A stretch of 64,000 bases of DNA from Dictyobacter vulcani (lineage in GTDB: Bacteria; Chloroflexota; Ktedonobacteria; Ktedonobacterales; Ktedonobacteraceae), in contig NZ_BKZW01000001.1 of assembly GCF_008974265.1 (NCBI RefSeq), positions 1,922,001 to 1,986,000 of the forward strand, given 5' to 3'. The notes beneath the pieces were generated by a model. The model had not been told where the DNA came from and did not search any database. It saw only the letters and a list, made by a program, of their open reading frames with translations. A program made the position numbers and the translations under genes. This document shows, one piece after another, positions 1 to 8,035 of the stretch; the first letter of the stretch is position 1, and every line of letters starts with the position of its first letter.

Positions 1-459
1 ATGCTGGCTCAGAAAACTCAGCCCCTGCAAGATCTTTTCCTGGGTCTTTTTACCAAAGCCTGGCAGATGGGCCACGCGATCGTCCTTACAGGCTTGTTCC
101 AGTTCCGCCAGACTATTCACATGTAATTGCTGATAAATAGTATTGATCCGCTTGGGTCCTACACCCGGAATACGCTTCATATCCAGTTTGACCTGTGGGG
201 TATTAGCCACAAGCTCATCATAGAACTGGATATGCTCGGTCTCAAAGGCCTCCTCGATCCGCTTGATAATCGTAGGTCCAAGGCCAGGCGTGCCCTTTAA
301 CTTCCCCTCACGGACCAATGTGGCCAGATCACCTTCCAGAGATCCCAGGGCCCTTGCCGCATTTTCATAGGCACGAATCTCAAAGGTATTACTGCCCTCT
401 TTCAAAGCCAGCAGCACTGCGATTTCTTCCATCAAATTAGTAACTTGATTTTTATCCAT
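1..459 (-). CDS. polX: DNA polymerase X family protein (PolX), N-terminal part, cut by window edge
   Basis: The visible 153 codons are the N-terminal helix-hairpin-helix region of a PolX-type repair polymerase (in Bacillus and Deinococcus relatives a pol beta-like domain is followed by a PHP 3'-5' exonuclease). Two HhH motifs are readable: TPGLGPTIIKRI at about residues 57-68 and IPGVGPKRINTIY at about 98-110, with a third GFGKK near 139. The protein begins MDKNQVTNLMEEIAVLL. A GAGAGG sequence lies about 6 bases before the ATG. It starts 9 bp after the stop of the upstream minus-strand gene, so the two are probably cotranscribed. The catalytic and PHP domains lie outside the window, so the exonuclease is assumed from family, not seen. 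Confidence 0.85.
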   Translation of the reverse strand, partial: MDKNQVTNLMEEIAVLLALKEGSNTFEIRAYENAARALGSLEGDLATLVREGKLKGTPGLGPTIIKRIEEAFETEHIQFYDELVANTPQVKLDMKRIPGVGPKRINTIYQQLHVNSLAELEQACKDDRVAHLPGFGKKTQEKILQGLSFLSQH

Positions 460-468
460 TGAATCCTC

Positions 469-939
469 TCATGTCAGACGCAAATCAAAAAATTCCGGTG
501 GCCGGGCTTCAAGCTCAAAAGGATGCCGCCCTTTCAGATCACGATTCAGGTAGCGCTTGCAGTCAAAATGTGCCAGCAGCCAGCAATACAGGTCCTGAGA
601 CACAAAAATGGCATCCCACGGTGGATCTTCTTCCCGCATCGTCAGCACCTGATTACACACAAAGCAGCGCGCCATACCAGCCTCAACCGCCCGTTCAAAC
701 CAGGTCAACACAAACTGATTCATATCATCCAGATTCATCATATCTAATGACTCTTCGGGATAACCGAATAAAACTGGATCAAGGCATTCGCGAAAATCGT
801 GACTGGCACGGCTTAAAGCCAGTAATGGTGCTCGTACAGAAACTTTTATTTCATCGTGCTCAGGATCTTCACTCGCTGACTGCACGTGGGTTAGTAACAA
901 GCCTTCCCGGGCAAACCAGGATAATAGTTCGTTCCTCAT
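469..939 (-). CDS. hypothetical protein upstream of polX
   Basis: This 156-residue protein is not recognised. It is acidic in its first half and has four cysteines in the second half (CFVC at about residues 92-95, then single Cys near 119 and 126), which could form a metal site but do not match a known finger. There is no signal peptide or membrane segment. Its stop codon is 9 bp from the polX start, so it is the first gene of a two-gene operon. A TATAGAAT stretch with upstream TG lies immediately before the ATG, so the transcript may have almost no leader. Coding status rests on frame length, operon spacing and protein-like composition. Confidence 0.6.
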   Translation of the reverse strand: MRNELLSWFAREGLLLTHVQSASEDPEHDEIKVSVRAPLLALSRASHDFRECLDPVLFGYPEESLDMMNLDDMNQFVLTWFERAVEAGMARCFVCNQVLTMREEDPPWDAIFVSQDLYCWLLAHFDCKRYLNRDLKGRHPFELEARPPEFFDLRLT

Positions 940-1131
940 ACTCTATTCTATAACATTGTAACGCTGAAGCCCCATCAATTCTAGCTTCTCCGCAAACAGT
1001 AACCAATCTCTTACGTGCATAGCCAGAATCCTCTCGGATAGAGTGCTACGTGCCAGAAGATCAATAAGAATGTATTAAAATAGAAAGGACAGCACTATCA
1101 ATGTCCTTCACACTAGCAAAGGCGTCAAAAA

Positions 1132-1740
1132 ATGCAGATAACGCAACCAGACAGTAAACCTGGTATCTGGCAACTGTTCCTCATCTGGACCAGCATCGGC
1201 CTCCAATCCTTCGGTGGTGGTGCGACCACCAGTCTACTCATTCAACGCGAATTCGTCGAGAAGCATCCATGGATGACCATGGAAGAATATACTCACTATT
1301 GGAACCTCTGCTTATTTGCCCCTGGTGTTAACCTGGTTGCATTAACTATTCTGATTGGGAGGAAGTTAGGCGGAAAAACTGGTATTTTTATCTCACTGCT
1401 CGGACTGCTTTTTCCCAGTGCCACTATCACCTGCCTGCTGGCCGCCGGTTTTAAAGAAGTGGAACGTGTACATACAGTGCAGGCCATTCTACAGGGCATT
1501 GTACCTGCTACGGCAGGTATTATGCTCATGGTTGGTATCAATTTTGCGCAACCACAACTCCAGCGTGCCTACAAAGAAGGGCCGCTGAATCTCATCATCA
1601 GCCTGGTACTGATTGCCCTCTGTACGCTGGCCATCATCCTGCAAGTACCGGTCTTTATCGCCCTGAGCGTTACCGCATTCCTGGGAGTACTCTGCTTCAC
1701 ACGCCCACTGTGGCGCAAAAAGAAAGCAGAGGCACAGTAA
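1132..1740 (+). CDS. chromate transporter, first half-size subunit (CHR family)
   Basis: A 202-residue polytopic membrane protein of the CHR (chromate ion transporter) family, short-chain type. Family signatures are visible: FGGGATTSLLIQREFVEKH at about residues 27-45 and the FAPGVN loop near residues 62-67, followed by four to five hydrophobic helices and a basic C-terminus (WRKKKAEAQ). Short CHR proteins work as pairs with opposite topology; the second half follows after one base. Export of chromate, or of a related oxyanion, is assigned by family only. No regulator gene of the chrB type is adjacent. Confidence 0.85.
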   Translation: MQITQPDSKPGIWQLFLIWTSIGLQSFGGGATTSLLIQREFVEKHPWMTMEEYTHYWNLCLFAPGVNLVALTILIGRKLGGKTGIFISLLGLLFPSATITCLLAAGFKEVERVHTVQAILQGIVPATAGIMLMVGINFAQPQLQRAYKEGPLNLIISLVLIALCTLAIILQVPVFIALSVTAFLGVLCFTRPLWRKKKAEAQ

Positions 1741-1741
1741 G

Positions 1742-2254
1742 ATGATTGATCCATTTACCTACTTCATACTCTTCTTAAAAGCTACCGTCTTCTCATCCGG
1801 CGGCTTCAGCAATCTTCCCAGCCTGCACCAGGACCTCACCGCCAATCACTGGGCCAAAGAAACAGACTTTGGCGAATCACTCTCCATCGGGCAGATCAGC
1901 CCGGGTCCAAATGGATTGTGGGTAATCTGCCTGGGCTATCTGACCTACGGCTTTCTGGGAGCGCTGCTAGCCTTGATTTCGCTGACCATTCCACCTTTTT
2001 TTGTGCTGGTGGTCGCCAACGTCTATGGGCGTATCGAAAAGCAAGCCTGGGTACCTGGACTCATGCGTGGCATCTCGCTGGCCGTCATTGGAACCTTCCT
2101 GACCGTCTTCTGGACCATCAGTAGCCGCTCTGGATCCGACTGGCGCAGCTGGTTGATCTGTGCTATTGCCTTTGGCCTCGTCTTCAGTCGCCGCGTCAAT
2201 ATCCTGCTGATCCTGGTTATGGCGGCTATTGCGGGCTATTTGATCTATCGCTAA
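1742..2254 (+). CDS. chromate transporter, second half-size subunit (CHR family)
   Basis: A 170-residue membrane protein and partner of the preceding gene, from whose stop it is separated by one base, so the two are surely cotranscribed and probably translationally coupled. Family motifs are SSGGFSNLPSLHQDL near residues 18-32 and ISPGPNGLW near residues 51-59, the latter matching the conserved PGP loop. Four to five further hydrophobic segments follow. The pair together corresponds to one full-length ChrA of about 390 residues. A long palindromic terminator follows the stop. Confidence 0.85.
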   Translation: MIDPFTYFILFLKATVFSSGGFSNLPSLHQDLTANHWAKETDFGESLSIGQISPGPNGLWVICLGYLTYGFLGALLALISLTIPPFFVLVVANVYGRIEKQAWVPGLMRGISLAVIGTFLTVFWTISSRSGSDWRSWLICAIAFGLVFSRRVNILLILVMAAIAGYLIYR

Positions 2255-2290
2255 GCGCTACAAACAAGCACTATATGGTGCGCTTCACAT

Positions 2291-2351
2291 CACAGTACAT
2301 AGCAAAAGAGCAGGTTACGCTGGGAAACCTGCTCTTTTGCTATGTACTGTG
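2291..2351. terminator. bidirectional intrinsic terminator
   Basis: A perfect 26-bp inverted repeat (arms 2291-2316 and 2326-2351) with a 9-nt loop lies between the convergent chromate transporter and rarA genes. The A-rich stretch in one arm and T-rich stretch in the other supply a U-rich 3' side for transcripts from either direction. Confidence 0.9.
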
Positions 2352-2397
2352 TCACATTGCGTCACATTGAACGTGAATGCCGCTCCTTGAGCACCTG

Positions 2398-3807
2398 CTA
2401 TTCATCTTTAGTATTATCGCGTTTTTCAAGCCAGCTACGAATACTGGCTTCTTTACCCTGTTTGCCAGGCTCATAAAAGCGCCTGCCAGCTAAACGCTCG
2501 GGAAGATATTCCTGTACCTTACCGGAAGGAGGCCGCTCAGGATCTTCAATCTCCATGTCTTTGTAGTAGTCATGGGCATATTTATATTCTTTACCATAGC
2601 CCAGCTTCTTCATCAGACCAGTTGGAGCATTACGGATCCAGAGTGGGACCGGATCAATCTGGCCACCGGTAATCTCTGCGCGAATTTGATTGTAGGCATT
2701 ATAGACCGCATTGCTCTTAGGAGCCGCCGCCAGATAGACTACCGCCTCGGCCAGGATCACACCGGCTTCGGGCATACCAACAAAATGGACCCCCTGCTGC
2801 GCTGCCACACAGACCGACAAAGCCTGGGGATCTGCCAGGCCGATGTCCTCAGCCGCCATGCGCACAATACGTCGCGCCAGATAGAGCGGATCCTCGCCCG
2901 CTTCCAGCATGCGGATCAACCAGTATAGACTCCCATCAGGATCAGAGCCGCGCACAGCTTTATGCAGGGCGGAGATCATATCATAATGCTGATCGCCACC
3001 TTTATCATATTGCAGGGCGCGATGCTGCATCGCGTCTTCAATCATCTCAGTCGTAATCGCGACTGGCTCACCTGTATCCTCCGGATCACCACTACCCAGC
3101 ACCGCCAGTTCCAGTACATTTAAAGCGGTTCGGGCATCGCCATTCGCAAAGATCGCAATCTGGCGCAGGACAGACTCATCGACCGTGACGCGCCAGCGTC
3201 CCAGTCCCCGCTCACTATCCTGCAAAGCTCGCTGCAACAAACCAATCAGTTGATCCTCATTCAAAGCCCGCAATACAAATACACGGGAACGCGATAACAG
3301 AGCGGAATTGACTTCAAAGCTAGGATTCTCGGTGGTGGCACCGATCAGGATCACCACGCCGCGTTCAACGTGCGGCAGAATCGCATCTTGCTGGGATTTA
3401 TTAAAGCGATGAATCTCGTCTACAAACAGGATGGTCCGCTGTCCCGAAAAGCGATATTTTTTGGCTTCTTCGGCGATTTTACGCAGATCAGCAACCCCTG
3501 CTGACACAGCATTAAGCCGAAAAAAATGGGCATGGGTCAACTGGGCAATCACCTCGGCCAGCGTCGTTTTACCGCTACCTGGAGGTCCCCATAGAATCAT
3601 GGAGGAGACTTTATCATTTTCAATCAGGCGTCGTAACAGCTTACCAGGCCCCAGAATATGTTCCTGGCCGACAATCTCGTCCAGAGTCTGGGGGCGCATC
3701 CGAGCCGCTAATGGCTCACTGCCAGCCCCAGATTGCGACGTTGCTATATTTTTCTTGTTGCCTGGCTCTGCATCATTTGAGCCAAAAAGAGATCCTTGAA
3801 ATACCAT
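2398..3807 (-). CDS. rarA: replication-associated recombination protein A (AAA+ ATPase)
   Basis: A 469-residue RarA/MgsA (human WRNIP1) homologue, a clamp-loader-like AAA+ ATPase acting at stalled replication forks. The N-terminus carries QGSLFG, then [20 protein letters not shown] and the Walker [11 protein letters not shown] at about residues 75-84. Walker B is FVDEIHRFN near residues 130-138, sensor 1 is [11 protein letters not shown] and the arginine finger region is LLSRSRVF. The C-terminal half contains the helical tetramerisation region ([22 protein letters not shown]). Length is typical. It stands alone, convergent with the chromate transporter genes; the start ATG has only a weak purine-rich ribosome-binding sequence. 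Confidence 0.95.
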   Translation of the reverse strand: MVFQGSLFGSNDAEPGNKKNIATSQSGAGSEPLAARMRPQTLDEIVGQEHILGPGKLLRRLIENDKVSSMILWGPPGSGKTTLAEVIAQLTHAHFFRLNAVSAGVADLRKIAEEAKKYRFSGQRTILFVDEIHRFNKSQQDAILPHVERGVVILIGATTENPSFEVNSALLSRSRVFVLRALNEDQLIGLLQRALQDSERGLGRWRVTVDESVLRQIAIFANGDARTALNVLELAVLGSGDPEDTGEPVAITTEMIEDAMQHRALQYDKGGDQHYDMISALHKAVRGSDPDGSLYWLIRMLEAGEDPLYLARRIVRMAAEDIGLADPQALSVCVAAQQGVHFVGMPEAGVILAEAVVYLAAAPKSNAVYNAYNQIRAEITGGQIDPVPLWIRNAPTGLMKKLGYGKEYKYAHDYYKDMEIEDPERPPSGKVQEYLPERLAGRRFYEPGKQGKEASIRSWLEKRDNTKDE

Positions 3808-4080
3808 ATTTTTCGCTTTTCATCCATAATAGGAGTTGAACATTCTCTCTACAGAGTATCACATCTTTCAGACTTTCTGACAAGCTATTGAGATACAGTC
3901 GTACACACCTTGAGCACATATACCTTACCATTCTGAGGTCAGCGCAACCATTTTGAGACGACACAAAACTGTAACACTTCTGGCATATTCTTGTGAACAT
4001 CAGCAGGTATGCTTTGAATGTCAAAGAGAACAACACAAAAAAAGCAATCATCCATTGCATACTGTCTAAGGAGTAAAAAA

Positions 4081-4804
4081 ATGGCCGCTTTCCCCATGCA
4101 ACAGGAATATCAACACAAACAATCAACCAGACAGACACTTGGTAATATGCTTTACCTGCTCTTAGCGTTTCCATTGGGGCTCATCTACTTTGTATTGATG
4201 GTCGTTGGTCTATCGGTGGGAGCAAGCACGCTCATCATCTGGATCGGCCTGCCCATCCTGTTGTTAACCATGATTGGTTTACGTGGGGATTGCCGTGTTT
4301 GAGCGCGACATGGCTGCCAGCCTGCTGCATATTCCGATGCCTTATATCTCAGCACAACACGAGATCGAAGGCAAAGGCAAACTGCTACGCTGGATCCGCA
4401 CCTGCCTGCGCGATTCCGTCACCTGGAAAAGTATCGTCTATGTCCTGCTGAAATTTCCGCTGGGTATCATCTCGTTTGTCCTGGTCATCACCTTACCCAT
4501 AGTATCGCTGGCATTGACGGCAGGACCAGCCATCTACCTGCTAAACACGTATATTGATGGACTCATCCATGCCGCTGGCTATCATACCCATAGCTATATG
4601 CTGTTTGCCGAAAGTCACGACGGCATCTTCGATCCAATTATGTTTGCGCGCAGCTTTATCGCTGTTCCCTGTGGCATCTTACTCTGGTGGGGAAGCCGCG
4701 CCGTCCTGAATGGATTGGCCCAGATGAGCGGCCTGATGGCACGTGCCATGCTGTGTCCCAGCCAGATCGATGCTGCACCAAAGGACGACTATTATTCAGC
4801 CTGA
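4081..4804 (+). pseudogene. sensor-domain membrane protein, frame broken by a +1 indel
   Basis: Two overlapping frames encode the halves of one protein of the putative sensor domain family (PF13796 type, often the N-terminal part of histidine kinases but here alone). The first frame starts at ATG 4081, seven bases after AAGGAG (4068-4073), and encodes TM helices LLLAFPLGLIYFVLMVVGLS and IIWIGLPILLLTMIG. It runs into a stop just after the GGGG at 4285-4288. Removing one G restores GLRGIAVFERDMAASLL, which matches the family consensus at this junction, and reading continues through a second helical repeat (KFPLGIISFVLVITLPIVSL) to the stop at 4804. The restored protein is 240 residues. No kinase domain follows. 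Confidence 0.75.
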
Positions 4805-4821
4805 ACCCTGGCTAGCAGAAC

Positions 4822-4880
4822 CAGAAATCTCTGTCAGACCAGCGTTCAGCAGTAAAAAACTGATCTGACAGAGATTTCTG
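4822..4880. terminator. bidirectional intrinsic terminator
   Basis: Perfect 17-bp inverted repeat (4822-4838 with 4864-4880) and a 25-nt loop, located between the convergent sensor-domain gene and the DMT transporter gene. The right arm ends only a few bases from the transporter stop. Confidence 0.8.
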
Positions 4881-4884
4881 ATTC

Positions 4885-5766
4885 TTAAAGATTTACCAGC
4901 ACAATACCAACAAAGATCACCAGAATGCCCAACCACTGTGTACGTTGCAATCGCTCACGCAAGAAGAGCCAGGCCAGTAAGACCGTCACCGCGCTATAGA
5001 GGGAAGAGAGCATGGTTACCAGGGATATTTGACCTGGCTGCATGCCACTGGTATAGGCGATATAGGCCAGGGTATCAAAGAAACCAGTACCCAGTAGCAG
5101 CCACCAGACGCTGCCGCGGGGAAAGGTTAAAGGGAGCTTCACAAATGGAGAACACACCAGCAATACGCATGGTGTCAGAACACGAATAAACCAGACGGGT
5201 GTAATGCCACCCAGTCCAGGCGTCACAAAAAATCCCAGCACCCAGAAGGTCAGCCCATAGCCAAGCGAGGCCAGCAAGGCCAGCAGAATACCTTGCCTGG
5301 AAGCGCCACGCCAGGGTAATGAAAAAAAGAAACGTCCAGGCTGCCGAACGGAAGGAGTTGAGCAAAAGATCACTCCTAACAAGACAAACACAATCGCTAC
5401 ATTTTGGAGTCCTGTTAAGACCTCGCCGCTTAAAAAAGCCAGGATCACGGTTACAACCGCGTAACTGGCAGCAATCGGTGAGACCAATGAGATAGCACCA
5501 ACCTGAAAGGCGCGATAAAGCGCCAGAGAGCTGGCGATATTTAATAATGTCGCAACCAGTGCCCAGATCCATGGTTGCCAGCTAGCATGCGTAAATACAT
5601 GTGGTAGTTCACCAGTAACAAGCAAATAGATCGTCAATCCAACAATACCAACACATTGCAGGTAGCAGAGTGTACGATAGGTACCGATACGGTGAGTTGC
5701 ATAACGCGCCAGAAAATCGCCCAGACCCCAGAAAACAGCCGCCATAAGCCCATAAAATATTCCCAT
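4885..5766 (-). CDS. DMT superfamily (EamA-type) transporter
   Basis: A 293-residue inner-membrane protein with ten predicted hydrophobic helices arranged as two EamA repeats of five. The first repeat begins YGLMAAVFWGLGDFLARY and contains ALYRAFQVGAISLVSPIAAS, the usual TM3-TM4 motif; the second begins GILLALLASLGYGLTFW and contains YTSGMQPGQISLVTMLSSLY. It ends LQRTQWLGILVIFVGIVLVNL, typical of the family. Members export or import metabolites such as amino acids; the substrate cannot be told from sequence. Monocistronic, transcribed towards the 4822-4880 terminator. Confidence 0.85.
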   Translation of the reverse strand: MGIFYGLMAAVFWGLGDFLARYATHRIGTYRTLCYLQCVGIVGLTIYLLVTGELPHVFTHASWQPWIWALVATLLNIASSLALYRAFQVGAISLVSPIAASYAVVTVILAFLSGEVLTGLQNVAIVFVLLGVIFCSTPSVRQPGRFFFSLPWRGASRQGILLALLASLGYGLTFWVLGFFVTPGLGGITPVWFIRVLTPCVLLVCSPFVKLPLTFPRGSVWWLLLGTGFFDTLAYIAYTSGMQPGQISLVTMLSSLYSAVTVLLAWLFLRERLQRTQWLGILVIFVGIVLVNL

Positions 5767-5923
5767 AGAACATATTCTATCATCAATGCATGAGGTCGAA
5801 AATTAGCATCGAAGGATGGAATAGAGAATGATATGCAACTGTTTTCTATCAATAGAAGATAGCTGCATTACAGCATTCACCATAGTTTTTCAAGAGTGTA
5901 TTGAAGAAACGGAGTCAGGTAAC

Positions 5924-6307
5924 ATGTTAGATCTCACGCAAACAAAAGATAGCCATATTGATCAGCGACTACGCCAGGAGCTCATCATCTGGCTCGGTAG
6001 CGTCAAAAGCAATGGCAACCCCCATCTTGTTCCAGTCTGGTTCTTATGGGATGGCAATCAGATTATTATTTTGAGCCAGCCAGGCAATCAGAAAATTCGC
6101 AATATTCAGCACAACTCCCATGTCACCCTGGCGCTGGAAGCTGTCAACGATGGGGATGATATCGTTATGCTTGACGGCGAGGCAAAACTCGTTGACACAC
6201 CATTAGACGAAAAAACGCTACTTCGTATGTTTGGCCATGCGTCATGCATCCCGGTAGTTCTGGTACTGAAACAACATAGATCTGATCATTGTTATCCCAA
6301 TGGATAA
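5924..6307 (+). CDS. PPOX class (F420-dependent type) flavin oxidoreductase-like protein
   Basis: A 127-residue protein of the pyridoxamine 5'-phosphate oxidase-like split-barrel family. Its N-terminal region (RLRQELIIWLGSVKSNGNPH followed by LVPVWFLWDG) and the segment IIILSQPGNQKIRNIQ then HVTLALEAVNDGDDIVMLDG follow the family's cofactor-binding barrel. The chosen ATG has GGAG nine bases upstream; an earlier in-frame start at 5828 has no such support. The last 30 residues do not match the family's usual C-terminus (Y...YPV.I...P.R) well, so the 3' end may be degraded or shifted, although VVLVLK is reminiscent of it. Substrate unknown. Confidence 0.7.
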   Translation: MLDLTQTKDSHIDQRLRQELIIWLGSVKSNGNPHLVPVWFLWDGNQIIILSQPGNQKIRNIQHNSHVTLALEAVNDGDDIVMLDGEAKLVDTPLDEKTLLRMFGHASCIPVVLVLKQHRSDHCYPNG

Positions 6308-6406
6308 TCATTGAATAATGTTTAGGATTAGGATACATAGCTATTTTCCTGACTTTCTCAAGGCGCTACGCACGAGTGCAACTGAGAACGGCTATGTGCT
6401 TTTGTT

Positions 6407-6613
6407 CTATGCAGCAACTCGCGGGGGTGGAATTTCTTTACCAGTAGCCATGGCATTCACTAGCCATAATTCTATGACTTCCTGGGCATTCTTGATCACT
6501 TCCTCATAAGTATCGCCATGAGTAGAACATCCTGGAAGCTCAGGAACTTCAGCAATGAAAGCTTGATCTTCATCACTCCATTGAATAATAACCGAATAGT
6601 GAATAGGAATCAT
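6407..6613 (-). CDS. hicB: HicB-type antitoxin
   Basis: A 68-residue protein with the partial RNase H-like fold of HicB antitoxins: YSVIIQWSDEDQAFIAEVPE, then LPGCSTHGDTYEEVIKNAQE and IELWL. It is the short form without an added DNA-binding domain. It starts 2 bp after the hicA stop, and AGGAG inside the end of hicA lies about 8 bases before its ATG, so translation is coupled. HicB would neutralise HicA by masking its active site. Confidence 0.88.
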   Translation of the reverse strand: MIPIHYSVIIQWSDEDQAFIAEVPELPGCSTHGDTYEEVIKNAQEVIELWLVNAMATGKEIPPPRVAA

Positions 6614-6615
6614 AG

Positions 6616-6816
6616 CTATTCTCCTAATTGAGCTAATGCTTTATGTACTTTCTTTATTTGGTATGGTTTTGCATCTTCTCCGTCATGACCAGAAAGGGTA
6701 ATGTCGAATTGAGATAAATCTGGGTGGCTCCATACAGTATGGCTACCTTTCCCACTTCTACAACTAAAACCAGCGTGTCGCAATATAGCTTTCAGTTCTC
6801 TCATTTTGACAGGCAC
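6616..6816 (-). CDS. hicA: HicA-type mRNA interferase toxin
   Basis: A 66-residue HicA toxin with the double-stranded RNA-binding-like fold. Family residues are clear: KMRELKAILRHAGFSCRSGK followed by GSHTVWSHP, which contains the catalytic histidine. I choose the GTG at 6816, six bases after AAGGAG. An in-frame ATG at 6837 lies almost on top of a TATGAT -10-like hexamer (6840-6845) and would be upstream of the expected transcription start. The toxin gene precedes the antitoxin gene, the usual order for this family. Confidence 0.88.
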   Translation of the reverse strand: MPVKMRELKAILRHAGFSCRSGKGSHTVWSHPDLSQFDITLSGHDGEDAKPYQIKKVHKALAQLGE

Positions 6817-7084
6817 AGACAGCTCCTTGCGTCTCATTCATCATACCATAAACAAGTATTGATAGGCTCTACTTGATTAATGCCCTTTGTCAGGCTGTTA
6901 CCGGAAAAACATTGTAGTATCAGGTTCAGGTGATTGATCAGAGATCACTCGCCCGTTTATTTTTGTTGATGGGAAAATAACAGTTATCTAGAAATTTTTA
7001 GGGAAAGCATACAAAATCTTGAGCTTTGTACTGTAAAGTTAAAGATAACGATATGTTTTCGGGAATTGCAAAAAGGGGATAGCT

Positions 7085-8035
7085 ATGAAAGGGAAATACT
7101 GGACTCTGGCCGGGGCGGTGCTTGCGGCCAGCTTTGTCAGTTTTACCACCACGTATCAAAGCTGGCGGCGTAAAGAAATAGTGCGCCTGACAGCCGGCAG
7201 TGCTCTGATTACGACGACATCAGGACCGGTTGAGTATAGTTTGAGTGGCATAGGACCAGTGGTGTTAATCGCTCATGGTTCGCCTGGCGGCTATGATATG
7301 GGGCAGGCCTTTGCCAGATTGTTTAATAATCCTGATTACACCTATCTGGCAGTTTCGCGTCCCGGCTATCTACGGACGCCGCTGGAGACTGCACCCACAC
7401 CAGAGGAACAGGCGGACCTGTATGCCGCGTTACTGGATGAGCTCGACATAGAGCAGGTCAGCATCGTGGGTATTTCTGGTGGCGGCCCTTCGGCAATCCA
7501 ATTTGCGTTACGCCATCCTCAGCGTTGTACCGGCCTGGTCATGATCAGCGGGGTCGCACAACACTATTCAGAGCAAGAGATCTGGCAACAATACTCCAGG
7601 CCCAAGCGCGTCTTCAGACATCTGTATAACAAAATTCTGGCCTTTGATCCTTTTATCTACTTTATGCTGCCCTTAGCCAGGCTCCAGCCCGCTGGCGCGG
7701 TTGCCGCGGACCTGGTGCGGACCGCGTTACTCTATCCACAACGTAAACGTGGCTATGACAATGATATGCTGCAATTTGAAAAAATTACCCATTATCCTCT
7801 GGCCAATATCCAGGCTCCTACCTTTATCGTGCATGGCACCAGCGACGATGAGGTATTGTTTGCAGACGCTGAGTTACTGATCAGCGAGGTACCACATGCG
7901 CAGCTCCTGGCGATTCCCCATGCCAGCCATACAGCTTTCTATACCCATGCCAATATTGTCATGCCTGCATTAAAAAACTTTCTCCAGCACGTTACACCCA
8001 CACAAACAGCCATCCAGACCAATAATCTAAGCTAG
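7085..8035 (+). CDS. alpha/beta hydrolase, membrane-anchored or exported
   Basis: A 316-residue alpha/beta-hydrolase fold protein. A hydrophobic N-terminal segment (about residues 7-24, LAGAVLAASFVSFTT) suggests an anchor or uncleaved signal. The oxyanion region is HGSPGGYD, the nucleophile elbow is GISGGGPSA (Ser near residue 134), the acid is in HGTSDDEV and the catalytic His is in IPHASHTAF. Substrate is not predictable. AAAAGGGGA lies just upstream of the ATG. Its 3' end overlaps priA tail to tail by four bases. Confidence 0.8.
   Translation: MKGKYWTLAGAVLAASFVSFTTTYQSWRRKEIVRLTAGSALITTTSGPVEYSLSGIGPVVLIAHGSPGGYDMGQAFARLFNNPDYTYLAVSRPGYLRTPLETAPTPEEQADLYAALLDELDIEQVSIVGISGGGPSAIQFALRHPQRCTGLVMISGVAQHYSEQEIWQQYSRPKRVFRHLYNKILAFDPFIYFMLPLARLQPAGAVAADLVRTALLYPQRKRGYDNDMLQFEKITHYPLANIQAPTFIVHGTSDDEVLFADAELLISEVPHAQLLAIPHASHTAFYTHANIVMPALKNFLQHVTPTQTAIQTNNLS

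Noticed and set aside
459..953. A 164-codon plus-strand frame opposite the gene upstream of polX
   Set aside because: It has Ser/Gln/Pro-rich composition without domains, lacks a ribosome-binding site and lies antisense to a frame with better operon context.
3773..4174. A 133-codon minus-strand frame between rarA and the sensor-domain gene
   Set aside because: Composition is not protein-like, it overlaps the rarA start and it is antisense to the start of the sensor gene.
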